Assembly: GCF_030269925.1 (NCBI RefSeq)
Contig: NC_085129.1
Location: 21,009,501 to 21,073,500, forward strand
Direction of reading: 5' to 3'
DNA: 64,000 bases
DNA from: Bombyx mori
Lineage: Eukaryota; Arthropoda; Insecta; Lepidoptera; Bombycidae
How positions within the stretch are numbered: the first letter of the stretch is position 1; each line of letters opens with the position of its first letter. Below are positions 49,233 through 59,833 of this stretch, one piece after another. Made by a program: the position numbers and the translations under genes. The notes under the pieces were generated by a model. The model saw nothing but the letters and a program-made list of their open reading frames with translations. It did not search any database and had not been told where the DNA came from.

Positions 49233-49372
49233 TATTTAATAAAGATGTAATTCAAAATTTTCGGCACAAATTTTTATTATTAATGCCTATTTAACTTTAC
49301 ATTCTCTGTACGGAGTTTTTCAGCATCCATCATAGTTTTTGATGACGTTAAATATTTTTTGAGTGCCATTAT

Positions 49373-49446
49373 AGGAATACGATCGTATGGCCCACCGGAG
49401 AGTGAGTGGTTACCGTCGCCCGTGGACGTCAGCAAGGCCGATGGCA
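49373..49446 (-). repeat. SINE-C fragment, antisense
   Basis: ATCGTATGGCCCACC...GTGAGTGGTTACCGTCGCCC GTGGACGTCAGCAAGGC. Confidence 0.8.
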
Positions 49447-49572
49447 CAGTCGAGACGTCGCCTGCGCTGAAGACTCTTTCTCATACCTCGTTTATTGATT
49501 TTGATAAGATGTTAGACCAGAATGAAAATTACAAATTACAAAAAAGATCAGACACATCTACTCAGCAAGCTT

Positions 49573-49684
49573 ATTTTTATTGCCCTTGTAGGCAGATGAG
49601 CATACGGTCCACCTGATGGTGAGTGGTTACCGTCGCCCATGGACTTCAGCAATGCCAGGGCCAGCGTCAAACCGCTGCCTACCG
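49573..49684 (-). repeat. SINE-C copy, antisense
   Basis: TTTTTATTGCCCTTGTAGGC to CAAACCGCTGCCTACC, complete. Confidence 0.9.
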
Positions 49685-50149
49685 TCCTAACTCTGTAAGA
49701 CCTCGCAAGATACCTTTAGACCAAGTGCGCACATTCGTCTAAATATCTTTCGAATCCTAGCAGAAGTGGACATATGTATGTATGATAACCATAATTTTCC
49801 AATTATTTAGTGTGAGGGTCATAAAAACTGACGTTGTGACTGACAAATTCACAAGTTCCGGTTGATCTTTGACTGGTTTTAAGGAAGTGGCCGCGCGAGG
49901 CATTCTGACGTGTCTTAAAGTATACGGTAGTAAAATGTAGAAGGTGTTCTTGAAGGTTTTCACGAACTGTAGACATAATTATGCACAATTATGGTTTAAT
50001 AGCGCTAATATTTGTTTTTTACAATTTATGATTTGTCTATCGCTTTACAGTTTTCGTGGTCACGGAGGACTGAAATTTTAAAATCGCTTTAGACCGGTTG
50101 TTTCTGATCTGATATTTCTTGAGCGCATACACATCCTTCACACACGAAT
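49685..50149. other. Nothing recognised
   Basis: No supported frame or repeat. Confidence 0.25.
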
Positions 50150-50245
50150 ATGAAGTCTCAGTTTCAATGTATAATCACTGCCCTACTCTTCAAATTGGAA
50201 CTCATGTCTGTATTGCGCAGAAATAGTGGTACTTACTTCGGTAGG
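50150..50245 (-). repeat. SINE-B fragment, highly degenerate
   Basis: GAAGTCTCAGTTTCAATGTA ...CTGCCCTACTCTTCAAATTG ...GCAGAAATAGTGGTACTTAC follows the reversed SINE-B order with many changes. Confidence 0.5.
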
Positions 50246-50626
50246 CCACATAATTACTGGAGTAGAGACCTCACTAGACGTTGTAACGTTGTAACCAATG
50301 AGGTGGACGGATGACCTGTTTAAATTAGCTAGTAGAGACTGAATGCGAAAAGCAAGATACAGAAGGGAATGGAATGCACGCAAAGAGAACTTCAGTCAGC
50401 ATTATTTGAACACGGGTTGAAGAAGAGAGCGGTAGTCATGCGTATTACAATTACAGTTTGCCGATGGTAAAATTGCTGACATTAAAATTTCGTGACACCA
50501 TGTTGCTGACTAGCTACTAGAGACTAGAAAGGCATTTTTGATTGCGATCTTGGGCTGATGATATCACGACCATAATTTGATTATAATAGCTTAATTGACC
50601 GCGACGGGGTAACGCAAAGCTGCCTT

Positions 50627-50946
50627 CACCCGAAACATGTCTTGTCGGATCCCCCGGATTCACTCTCGGTGCTTTTAGGCCTCTCAAGCACCGGTCACCG
50701 TCCTGGTCGAACTCGTCGATAACGACGAAAAGCTCGACGAATTAACCCATAGACACAGCCCACTGAGTTTCTCGCCGGATCTTCTCTTTGGATCGCGATT
50801 CCGATCCGGTGGTAGACTCTGCGAAGCACCGCTCTTGCTAGGGCTAGTGTTAGCAAATTCTCTCAGGTTGAGCCCGTGAGCTCACGTACCCGCGCATAGC
50901 TGGAATAACTTCTTAGGCTACCAACGAATAGGTAGGGAAGACAAAA
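50627..50946 (+). repeat. SINE-A, nearly full-length
   Basis: GAAACATGTCTTGTCGGATC, GTGCTTTTAGGCCTCTCAAG, CCCACTGAGTTTCTCGCCGG, GCGAAGCACCGCTCTTGCTA, CCCGTGAGCTCACGTACCCG, GAATAGGTAGGGAAGACAAA. Confidence 0.92.
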
Positions 50947-51275
50947 ATTGTAATAGTGCCTATCTTCCCCTCGGGTCGGAATGGATGAGACCTTCACGCT
51001 ACATCTAGACTATTACTACCCGAGCAAGCTTACGAAATGTTCTAGTTTGTGCGTCTTAATATCCATAAGTCCGACAATCCCGCAGCATTTAGATTTATAA
51101 AAACTTAAAGCTCAATTTGGTTAAATCGAATACCGAACGATGAAACTTTATAATTTTTATAATGTAATTTATTATTTTTTACGTGTTTTGTACAAAAAAA
51201 GGGTAACTCGTGTTTTCGTTTTGATGTTATTAAATTTTAAGTATTTAACGTTAAAAGAAAAAAACTTGTTTGTCT

Positions 51276-51292
51276 TGGTACCTATCACGAGA
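51276..51292. repeat. Target-site duplication (left) of R1-type LINE
   Basis: TGGTACCTATCACGAGA, repeated exactly at 52125-52141. Confidence 0.9.
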
Positions 51293-52124
51293 CCGCGACG
51301 AGGAAGACACAGCGGAACACGCATTGGCGCGTTGCTCTGGATTTGACGAGCAACGCGCCGCCCTCGTCGCGGTCATTGGAGAGGACCTCTCGCTGCCGCG
51401 CGTCGTGGCTACGATGCTCGGCAGCGAGGCGTCCTGGAAGGCGATGCTCGACTTCTGCGAGTCCACCATATCGCAGAAGGAGGCGGCGGAGCGAGAGAGG
51501 GAGAGCTCTTCCCTTTCCGCACCGATCCGTCGCCGTCGAGCCGGGGGCCGGAGGCGGGAATACGCCCGTACGTCCCGGCCCCTGTAGGTGGCGGCCTCCC
51601 CCCGGTGAAGGTCAAGGGGCGACCTGAGGGGGTGAGGCCGCGCGGCGCGCTACCAGCACTCTAGCGCGCCGCCGTGGAGTGATTAGAGCGACCGGTCGAC
51701 GGTGTATCGCGTCCCGACCCGGCAGGCTGGTTTTGGTCCAGCGGGGTATTCCGGGACACCAGCGGCACCGTCTGGGCGGCCCGACGGGCTGCCGTACCGA
51801 GACGGCCGACGTTTCAGAGCCTTCGATTCGCCTCGAAGGCTCCGTCGGCTGGGCGTCCTTGGGGTGAGCCGCGCCGTCTGGTTGTAGTGTTGACCGCGGT
51901 AGCCCCCCTACCTCATCCGGGTTCTGACCTCGGAGGGGATCGGACGTCGGGTGTAAGAGTGCAGGGGAGTCGTTTAGTGGGTGGGTCCTAAAATCCTTGG
52001 GCCCGCGGTCTGCTCACAACACCATGCAGATCGTTGAGTCTCACATACCCCGCGCGCCCCTTTTGCGCGGGGACCTCGTAGGAGGTTCGGCCCTCTACCC
52101 GAAAAAAAAAAAAAAAAAAAAAAA
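51293..52124 (+). mobile_element. R1-type LINE, 5'-truncated, with 17-bp target duplications
   Basis: The element is 832 bp and markedly GC-rich against AT-rich surroundings. It keeps the last about 97 codons of ORF2, ending at 51587: EEDTAEHALARCSGFDEQRA with the D-T-x-E-H-x-L-x-x-C Cys-His motif, then an Arg/Glu-rich tail (QKEAAERERESS). A long GC-rich 3' UTR follows, then A23. Poly-A and long duplications are expected from target-primed reverse transcription. R1-clade assignment rests on the C-terminal motif and GC-rich UTR. Confidence 0.88.
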
Positions 52125-52141
52125 TGGTACCTATCACGAGA
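52125..52141. repeat. Target-site duplication (right) of R1-type LINE
   Basis: TGGTACCTATCACGAGA directly after the A tail, identical to 51276-51292. Confidence 0.9.
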
Positions 52142-52251
52142 GGTTTTGTGCGACTGGCATGATTGAATGTTGGCGGTTTAAAAAAAATGTATATTTTTAT
52201 TAATATGTACATATTTTAAAACTGAGTCTCACAATTCATTTTATTTATTTA

Positions 52252-52472
52252 TTGGACGAACTCACAGCTTACCTGGTGTTAAGTGGTTACTGGAGCCCAT
52301 AGACATCTACAACATAAATGCGCCACCCACCTTGAGATATAAGTTCTAAGGTCTCAAGTATAGTTACAACGGCTGCCCCACCCTTCAAACCGAAACGCAT
52401 TACTGCTTCACGGCAGAAATCGGTGGGGTGGTGGTACCTGCGCGGACTCACAAGAGGTCCTACCATCAGTAA
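52252..52472 (-). repeat. SINE-B copy, headless, antisense
   Basis: GGACGAACTCACAGCTTACC to CAAGAGGTCCTACCATCAGT; reversed. Confidence 0.9.
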
Positions 52473-52488
52473 AAGAGTTCATGTCTCA

Positions 52489-52561
52489 AGATGTCTATGG
52501 GCTCCGTTAACTGAACACCAGGTAGGCTGTGAGCTCGTCCGCACGTATAAGCAAAAAAAAG
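52489..52561 (+). repeat. SINE-B 3' fragment
   Basis: TCAAGATGTCTATGGGCTCC to CGTATAAGCAAAAAAAA in sense, tail-to-tail with the previous copy. Confidence 0.8.
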
Positions 52562-53098
52562 GTTTCTATTAATCACTGGTAGCATGATGAAAGAATCATC
52601 CAGGATACCATGAGCTTTTTGTTGTGGAATTATTCACGGAGATCGTTACATATTATTAACGCCAGATTATCGATGTAGCTATGTCGTTTCTACGCATTCC
52701 TACGCTCTTTGGTGTAAGCTATAACATTAACTTAAAAGCCCCAATTAAGTTTCAATACAAAAGATCAGAGGCCTAGCCGTGAACTTTCAAGTAGGAAGCT
52801 GATTCCAACGGTAGGTCGAATTATTTAAATGATTTACTTCTGTAATTATTATATTAACGCTTTCGTATAGAACATTCTGTAGATCAATTTTTGTCAACAT
52901 TTCAACTTGGACGAAATTATTGTGCCTCAATTGTGATACTACTTTAATTCTCATTTTGTGAACGATCGCGATATACAATATACATAAATGTGGCATCCTC
53001 TATTCGATTTTGAGGTAATAAAACAGTTGATTGGCTCACACAAACTTGATTTTGATTCTTTATTATAGCAAAGTAAATAAATGATACAGGTTTTCCGA
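52562..53098. other. Nothing recognised
   Basis: AT-rich; the minus frame 52787-52996 has no family resemblance. Confidence 0.25.
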
Positions 53099-53272
53099 TA
53101 GCCCAATGAGTTTCTCACCGGATCTTCTCAGTGGCTCGCGATTACGATCCGGTGATAGATTCTCGCCAGGGCTAGTGTTAGCAAATTCTCTCAGGTTGAG
53201 CCCGTGATCTCACCTACCCGTCCACAGGTAGCTAGAATAGCTCTTGAGGCTACCTGTGCATAGGTAAAAAAA
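53099..53272 (+). repeat. SINE-A copy, 5'-truncated
   Basis: TAGCCCAATGAGTTTCTCAC to GGCTACCTGTGCATAGGTAA with a deletion of the GAAGCACTGCTCTTG block. Confidence 0.88.
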
Positions 53273-53447
53273 GAACGTTTTGTCTGTTTACCGTTGCTTT
53301 CCGTAACTACCCTCATTTTTCCTCAAAACTATATGTCAAACATTTATTCGCCATCTCTCTTACCTTCTCACACGACATCTCCTATCTCTCTCACTTACTC
53401 ATGCACCGTGTGTGTCATTCATCTATACATTCCGTTCCTACTTAAAA

Positions 53448-53696
53448 TCTATACTAATATATAAATCTACAGTGGTTTTTACGGATGATCCGTTATAACT
53501 ACTGAACCGTGCATCCGATTGACTCGAAACTTGGTACCCGTGTAGAAAATACATGTACTTAATGGATAGGCTAATATTTATATGAGTGTTAGACTCCCTA
53601 CACCAGTCGCGGGGGCGTTATTGATGAGAATCTTTGTGGGGGTGAGAAATAATAATGCTAATTTTAAATGCCAGCGAAACGGACGCATACAGCTAG
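53448..53696 (+). mobile_element. Helitron-like non-autonomous element, second subfamily
   Basis: A|TCTATACTAATATATAAATC ... ACAGCTAG|T, 249 bp, with both terminal rules satisfied. The frame starting here at 53582 is incidental. Inverse copy at 42413-42653. Confidence 0.7.
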
Positions 53697-54005
53697 TAAT
53701 TAATAATTTTTCGAAGGAACTCCAAAAGAAGATACGGTTGAATCGCTTCTCCAATAATAATGTGGTCTTAAAGATCAATAAGGTCGACCCGTTCGTATCT
53801 AACTTGAATAATGGTGAGCCAAGAAACCAGTTCATTGACGAAATTATGATTAGCGAAGAAAAAAAACTCACGAATGCCATAGTTCAAGGTGTTTTTTTTT
53901 TGTTGTTTACAGAAAAACGGCAATAAAACGATTTAATTGTACCTGCTTGAGTAATGTTTTTATACGTTGTCCTTCTTCATTGGTTTCAGTATTTTATTCT
54001 AATCA
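53697..54005. other. Short frame of unknown nature
   Basis: A plus frame starting inside the Helitron-like element continues to 53926 (NNFSKELQKKIRLNRFSNNN, NQFIDEIMISEEKKLTNAI). The composition is codon-like, but it begins in a transposon and I recognise no family. It may be an exon fragment or chance. Confidence 0.25.
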
Positions 54006-54530
54006 CTAGCGACCCGCCCTCGCTTCGCTTCGGAAACATTAAAACACACATGAAACCAAAAAAAAAAAAAAATTTAAAAAAAGTAGCCTATGTTCATCAG
54101 GGACAGTGTCGGCTTCTAATGGAAAAAGAATTTTTCAAATCGGTCCAGTAGTTTCGGAGCCTTTTTTTTTTTTTTTTTTTTTTTGGTATCGATGGGGAAT
54201 CCTAGTCTTTACGGATACCCTGCCGACGGGGGTCGGACCGGGTTATGTCGGACTCCGCGCCTCCGGTGGAAGAAAGAGGAAGAAGTCGCGAACCGAGGTC
54301 CTCGCCCTCAACCAATTGGTCCACGGAGACTACGCCTTTAGAAAGGCGCGCTGGGCTAAGTTCAGCTCTCGCCAAACCCGCCCAGCTTAACGACTACCGA
54401 CTAAACCCCAACGAGCTCCTCCACTCCGGCTGAGCGGAGACCCAGGTACCGCCATGTGCGCGCCATAGGCCCGAAACTATTCGAAACAAACAAACAAATA
54501 AATCTTTCCTCTTTATAATATTAGTATAGA
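54006..54530 (-). mobile_element. Helitron-like element with LINE insertion
   Basis: The minus strand starts A|TCTATACTAATATTATAAAG at 54530 and ends GGGTCGCTAG|T at 54006. It is interrupted at 54162-54478 by a GC-rich antisense LINE piece; without it the element aligns with 49024-49232. Confidence 0.75.
54162..54478 (-). mobile_element. GC-rich LINE 3' fragment inside Helitron-like element
   Basis: Begins with T23 (reverse A tail), then GGTATCGATGGGGAATCCTA ... CCGCCATGTGCGCGCCATAG, strongly GC-rich like the R1-type LINE 3' UTR at 51590-52100, though of a different sequence. No clear target duplication. Confidence 0.6.
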
Positions 54531-55071
54531 TAACAATCTAAATAACCGAGCTAATCTACAACTAAAGCGTACAAGACAGATCGCAATCGAGAAATACTAC
54601 TAAAGCGCTCTGCCGTAATTGGGGAACTTATTTTGGGTGTCAGACATATAAATTAATTAGTCACGTGACTTTAAAAGCAGTCAATTGAGCAACTAATAAA
54701 CAATATTTTAATTGTTTGCAATATAAGCCTCATATTTAATAATAATTCTTAATATGTACAGGACTCTTAATCATATTAATATAAATAATCATAAACTTAG
54801 GACCTTAGGACCTTAAACAAACAATGTAAACTCTGATACATTGGCGTCGATTAAAACTACTTTTACGGATTTAAATAGCTGGTCACGAATGACCGATTAA
54901 ATTATTTAAAAATGTTTTATAAATACGGGGTGCTAACGGTGAGTGACGTGAAATTGCTCGATAGACTGAATGACCGAATGTTATTATCCGAAACTTGTGT
55001 ATATGCAAACTTATCTTTAAAATGTCATTGGTACGATTTAGGCATCTGTCAAACATGTTTTATGCCGGCTA
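54531..55071. other. Nothing recognised
   Basis: AT-rich, no supported frame or repeat. Confidence 0.25.
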
Positions 55072-55490
55072 CCCGGTAGACCTCACAACCCACCTGGTCT
55101 TAAGTGGTTACTGGAGCCCATAGACATCTACAACGTAAATGCGCAACCCACCTTGAGATATAAGTTCTAAGGTCTCAAGTATAGTTATAACGGCTGCCCC
55201 GCCCTTCAAACAGAAACGCATTACTGCTTCACGGCAAAAATAGGCTGGGTGGTGGTACCTACCCGTGCGGACTCACAAGAGTTCCTACCACCAGTAATTA
55301 CGCAAATCATAATTTTGCGGGTTTGATTTTTATTACACGATGTTATTCCGTTACCGTGGAAGTCAATCGTGAACATTTGTTGAGTACGTATTTCATTAGA
55401 GAAATTGGTACCCGCCTGCGGGATTCGAACACCGGTGCATCGCTCAACACGAATGCACCGGACGTCTTATCCTTTAGGCCACGACGACTT
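55072..55490 (-). repeat. SINE-B, full-length with tRNA-like head, antisense
   Basis: From GTAGACCTCACAACCCACCT through CCACCAGTAATTACGCAAAT to the reversed head (CCTGCGGGATTCGAACACCG, CGTCTTATCCTTTAGGCCAC GACGAC). The B-box-like GGTGTTCGAATCC is intact on the minus strand. The A-rich tail is missing. Confidence 0.92.
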
Positions 55491-55675
55491 CAAAAGTATC
55501 AAGCATACTGTTGTCTTTATCTCGCCATCTATCAGCAGTACATCTTTCAACATTTCATTTGAGAGAACATTATTGAAGGTAGATCGAATTGGAAAAGAAG
55601 GTCGTTCCCACATCTGGCGCGATAAAAATAAAAGGTCGTATCGACATGTGAGAATTTAGAGAATTCCTTCCATTT

Positions 55676-55890
55676 TTATTGTAAGACGTCTTGGGAGCCC
55701 GCACGGGTCGTTACCACTGCCTATTTCTGCTGTAATGTCGTGATTCGTTCTATTTTGAAGACAGCCGGAGTATTCAATTGATTCCTAGACCCATATCTTG
55801 ATGAGTGTCGGTGTTTACCTTGTAGTGACCGTAGTCTCTAGTAACCATTTAATACCAGGTAATATCTCGTTCATCCATTTAAGCAATAGA
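55676..55890 (+). repeat. SINE-B copy, degenerate
   Basis: AAGACGTCTTGGGAGCCCGC ACGGGTCGTTACCACTGCCT ATTTCTGCTG ... CATTTAAGCAATAGACAAAA; old copy. Confidence 0.75.
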
Positions 55891-56334
55891 CAAAACAAAC
55901 TCCATGCCCCGACGGAACTGAAAAGGCCTTCGGGTTACCAGTAATTCTTCCATATTAAAAAACAAAAGTACTTCTTTGTACAACGCTCGGAGATCTCCAT
56001 GTTTGAACGTGATAAGTGTCCTACGGTAACAAGAGACCTTGGACTATGACATCTAAGAATCATTTCAATCTAAACAGATGTAATATAATGTTATTTGCTT
56101 TGTTTTGTTTGTGTGTTTCTGTTGTATTATTTGTTCTTTAAGACGCGAAACAGTGAGCTACTTAAGATGTAATTTAAGTTTTAAGTTTTTCAGGGTACGT
56201 AAGCTTTTAGGAAAAACGTTTCTAAGGTTAGAAGTCTCAGGTGAGGGTTTGTACATTTCCTAAAAGTCAAGGGGTATAGCAGTTATATTAAGTCTGTTAA
56301 CTTTATCACCTAATAGAAATTTAAGATCTTAACC
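55891..56334. other. Nothing recognised
   Basis: AT-rich without supported frame. Confidence 0.25.
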
Positions 56335-56550
56335 TTTTTTTCTAACCTATGCGCGGTAGCCTAAGGGGCAAGAAGAAGGGAAACCCCACATTTTTCCCCT
56401 ACGTATGCGTTAGTAGACTAAGGGGCTATTCCAGCTACGCGCGGGTAGGTGACCTCACGGGCTCAACCTGAGAGAGTTTTCTAACACTAGCCCTAGCAAG
56501 AGCAGTGCTTCGCAGAGTCTACCACCGGATCGGAACCACGACCATTTAGA
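56335..56550 (-). repeat. SINE-A copy, antisense
   Basis: TTTTTTTCTAACCTATGCGC, then TTCCAGCTACGCGCGGGTAG, CCTAGCAAGAGCAGTGCTTC, TACCACCGGATCGGAACCAC. Confidence 0.85.
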
Positions 56551-56705
56551 AAATCTGTATATTCTGACCATTCAACAACTTAGAAAAAATCTCAAAGTCA
56601 AATTACTTCTTTCTTTTAAGCGAGCTTTCGTAAATGTTAGATGAAGAAACGACATCAGTTCACTTGTGCAACTCCGTTTTGTCATATTGTCGATGTGTGT
56701 TGTGT

Positions 56706-56940
56706 GTTTAGTTTCTCATTGCTCCTGTAGATGGCAGTAACAAATTAAGTACCTATCCTATATTTTATTTTTAATGAAGGATTTTGTAAATTTTCAGAAA
56801 CCACTAATTGATAAAATTTGTCTATAATATAATATTTTTCTAACAAATAAAGACTTGTGACACAATAATTGAATGTCTTAACTTTAACAACGTATAAGTT
56901 TACGGGCATCTCCAGGTTATCTACAAGATGTCGATATTAT
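56706..56940 (+). repeat. Repeat D, left part, copy 2
   Basis: TTTCTCATTGCTCCTGTAGA TGGCAGTA, CCTATCCTATATTTTA, ATAAAATTTGTCTATAATAT, GTTTACGGGCATC, ATCTACAAGATGTCG parallel 38575-38848. Confidence 0.75.
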
Positions 56941-57154
56941 TATTTTTTATTGCTTTTATGGGTGGACGAACTTACAGCCCGCCTGGTGTTCATTGGTTAC
57001 TGAAGCCCATAGACATCTACAACGTAAATGCGCCAAGTATAGTTACAACGGCAGCCCCGCCCTTCAAACCGAAACGCGTAACTGCATCACGGCAGAAATA
57101 GGAACGGTGGTGGTACCTACCCGTGAGGACTCACAAGAGGTCCTACCACCAGTA
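56941..57154 (-). repeat. SINE-B inside repeat D copy 2, headless remainder
   Basis: TTTTTTATTGCTTTTATGGG to AGAGGTCCTACCACCAGTAG, at the same site in repeat D as the copy at 38849. Part of the CTTGAG...CTCAG block is deleted and the tRNA-like head is absent. Confidence 0.88.
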
Positions 57155-57215
57155 GATAGATAATTTCGATACAAAAAATATATTTGTCTTTAAAGTATCG
57201 CAGTTTCGGTCGTAA
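57155..57215 (+). repeat. Repeat D, right part, copy 2
   Basis: GATACAAAAAATATATTTGT CTTTAAAGTATCGCAGTTTC corresponds to 39286-39330. Confidence 0.6.
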
Positions 57216-57551
57216 ACTTTTCTATTTGAACCGACGACCGCGCCAAGGAATCCGCCGAGCCAGCGCCGTGCCGATAGCTCGTGTAACTCGAAGTAGTGTG
57301 TGATAAAAACCGGTGCGTGTGACTTTTTTAAATCCCCGTTTTGTTGCAGCTCGAGCATCATTGGCTGAAGAGTGGTCAGTCGTGCGCGATAGCTTGCAAC
57401 GCGCAGACGACCGGAGTCACTGGACAAGAAGAGGAGACAGAAAAAAGAGAGAATTGTGATTTAGTGCGGTGTCCGTGAAATGCTCAAAGTGTTGTGCTAG
57501 TTTTTCTTTTGAATATATATTTTATATATTTTTTTATTATAATTATTCACA

Positions 57552-57609
57552 ATGCAAGGAAGAGATAAACTCTGTGCAAAGCTTACCAGCGCTTTCCTGA
57601 GGAAGTGGT
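57552..57609 (+). CDS. Candidate first coding exon of an unknown gene
   Basis: ATG in the good context TTCACAATGC opens MQGRDKLCAKLTSAFLRKW, ending T|GTAAGTATTT, a near-perfect donor. It is preceded by a GC-richer block (57230-57420) suited to a promoter and 5' UTR. Unspliced, the frame continues CKYLFCEF* and stops. No downstream exon was recognised before the RTE LINE, so the intron would be long. The protein family is unknown. Confidence 0.4.
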
Positions 57610-57664
57610 GTAAGTATTTATTTTGTGAATTTTAAGTCAACACTTCAAGAGATTTTATTCAATG

Positions 57665-57803
57665 TTTTTTTATTTATTGCTTATATGGACGAGTTCACAG
57701 CCCACCTGGTGTTAAGCGGTTACCGGTAGATGTCTATATCTACAAGGTAAATGCCACCACCCACCTTGAGATATAAGTTCTAAGGTCTAAGTATAGTTAC
57801 AGT
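57665..57803 (-). repeat. SINE-B 3' half, antisense
   Basis: TTTTATTTATTGCTTATATG GACGAGTTCACAGCCCACCT to AAGGTCTAAGTATAGTTACA, lying 56 bp after the donor at 57609. Confidence 0.85.
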
Positions 57804-59317
57804 CGTATGTATATGAATGTATTAGGTTTGATAAGATCCGTTCGGAAGTCGCTGTCACGTAAGTACGGACGTATCGCCGCATGCTGGGAACTTACTTTGT
57901 CGATTGTTATGGTTGATGTTAATATTGCTGTCAACGTAAATTAAAAAAAAAACAGTCCTCTGAGAAAATCTAAGCGGCGCCATGAAACTACATCGAACGA
58001 ATATGACAAATATTTTAATCGAGATATTATTATCGATTGGAGTTTAACGTCCCTAATGAATTTGACACGTCAAAGCATTATCGTAACTAATAATCATTTT
58101 TCTTCAATTTTATCATTTAAAATTCAATTATTAAAAGCAATTTTACAAGTTCGGAGTTTTACGTACACTTTACAATTTTCGAGGTCACTCATGACAATTT
58201 GTTGATTCGTAAAGAATAAAAAAACGTGTGAATTTCTCGTAAACATAAAGATTGATTGCGGAAGTCAACGTTGTTTAATTTGACGCAAAATTTATCCGCC
58301 TTATATACTCTGACTGTATTAATGACATACAAATTTAAAAACCAATATCGGATTAGGTTTTTATAGACTTTCAAAATTTATAGCAATTTAAGCCTTAAAA
58401 TCGCTCTAAGCATTCAAATTCATATACTGTATCGAATACACACAAGACAAACAATAAAGTTGTTTCGTGTTCACTTAAATTTCTTATCATTGCGACCGTG
58501 AATACATTTACCGTAACATCTAGGCAGAACATGGATATTTATTTGCTAAATACGAAGCTAATAACTGGGAACAATCTTAATCGCATTCGTTACATTGAGC
58601 ATTACGTTAATAATCGACTGAGATGTCACACTATATCAGGACTCTCACGGCGAATGTAATGTCTATATATTAATACGTGAAGCTAAAACTTTGTATATCT
58701 TTTTCCGAAAATTGCGCGGACGGTGGAGTATGAAATTTTCCACACTTATAGAGAATATAGAGAAGTGCACAATGCTAATATTTTTTTAAAATAATGCATA
58801 AAAGATACATTAAATCAATAAAGAAAACATTACACACACTACCATGTATTTGACACAACACATACATATAAATATACTCTTTGTTTATTGTCAATTGTCA
58901 AACTTTTCTTATTATTTAAAGTATGTGGTCAAATTGAGAATAGATTAATATTGTTTGTCTTGAATACTATTTTTCTATAGTGTAGTTTTGGCGAAATCTG
59001 TGATTATATTATAGAAGTATAATAGTGTTTGACAGTAGAACCATAATATGTAATGTTTGAACATAAAATTTCAATTAATTATAGGCGATTTTCAACTACT
59101 GTGGGACCACTAGTTCATTGTTAAAACATGAGCAGTAGGTTAAAAGCTGTGAGGGAGTAGATCAACTTGAACAATCCTTGTTTTATTACATATTAACTGT
59201 TAGAACAACATACACAATACACATCAGACGGTCCGATGCTAAATAATCAAACGGTCTAAATCATAATGTAAGCAGTTTGAAGAATCGCTGTTTTATTTTG
59301 CTGATTGCGACATAAGA
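57804..59317. other. Long AT-rich stretch, nothing recognised
   Basis: 1.5 kb without a supported exon or known repeat. If 57552-57609 is a real first exon this is intron. Confidence 0.3.
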
Positions 59318-59833
59318 ACTTGCGTCCGATCTGACTGGTCGAGCCTAGTCAATTCCATCCACGCTTCTGCAATGTCACCGTGGTTCGTGAGGAACGTCAA
59401 CTTACAACTACGACCTGGGCCTTGATTCGATCCGGAAACACTCGAAGTCAGCGTCAGAACGGTACTTCAACAAGCCCCTATGAGTCATGATAATCGCCTT
59501 GTTGCTGTATACTCCCCGATTTCTGCTCACGGAGGAGCCAGTCACCGTTGACGCACTTGAATCGTCCTTATGGATCCATCAGATTCATTAACTCTTCCAT
59601 TAGACGCCTTCGGCTCTAACACTAGGAGCAGGCTTAGGGACCCTGGTCAGCAGGTCATGATTCCGATCCGGTAGTAGATTCATTCGCGAAGCAGCTGCTC
59701 TTGAGTTGTTAGGTCACCTTTGGAAATGCTCGATCAGCGATTAGCAAATCTCTTCTCTCCTGGCTGAGCCTTTGCTCGCCCACCAGTCCTGGTAAAATTA
59801 AAACGGCCTCCGGGCACCCATTATTCCGGAAAA
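59318..59833 (+). repeat. SINE-A-related long element (divergent subfamily)
   Basis: The 3' part CATGATTCCGATCCGGTAGT, CGCGAAGCAGCTGCTCTTGA, CTCCTGGCTGAGCCTTTGCT CGCCCACC matches 3830-3955. The upstream 300 bp (TCCGATCTGACTGGTCGAGC ... GGAGGAGCCAGTCACCGTTG) is probably its 5' half, with a possible relative at 27960-28040. Left boundary uncertain. Confidence 0.6.

Noticed and set aside
51343..51887. Several overlapping Arg/Pro-rich frames on both strands
   Set aside because: Result from the GC-rich 3' UTR of the R1-type LINE; only the frame ending at 51587 carries the ORF2 C-terminal motif.
57143..57427. 94-codon minus-strand frame
   Set aside because: Begins in a SINE-B/repeat D border and runs antisense through the probable 5' region of the 57552 exon; no family resemblance.
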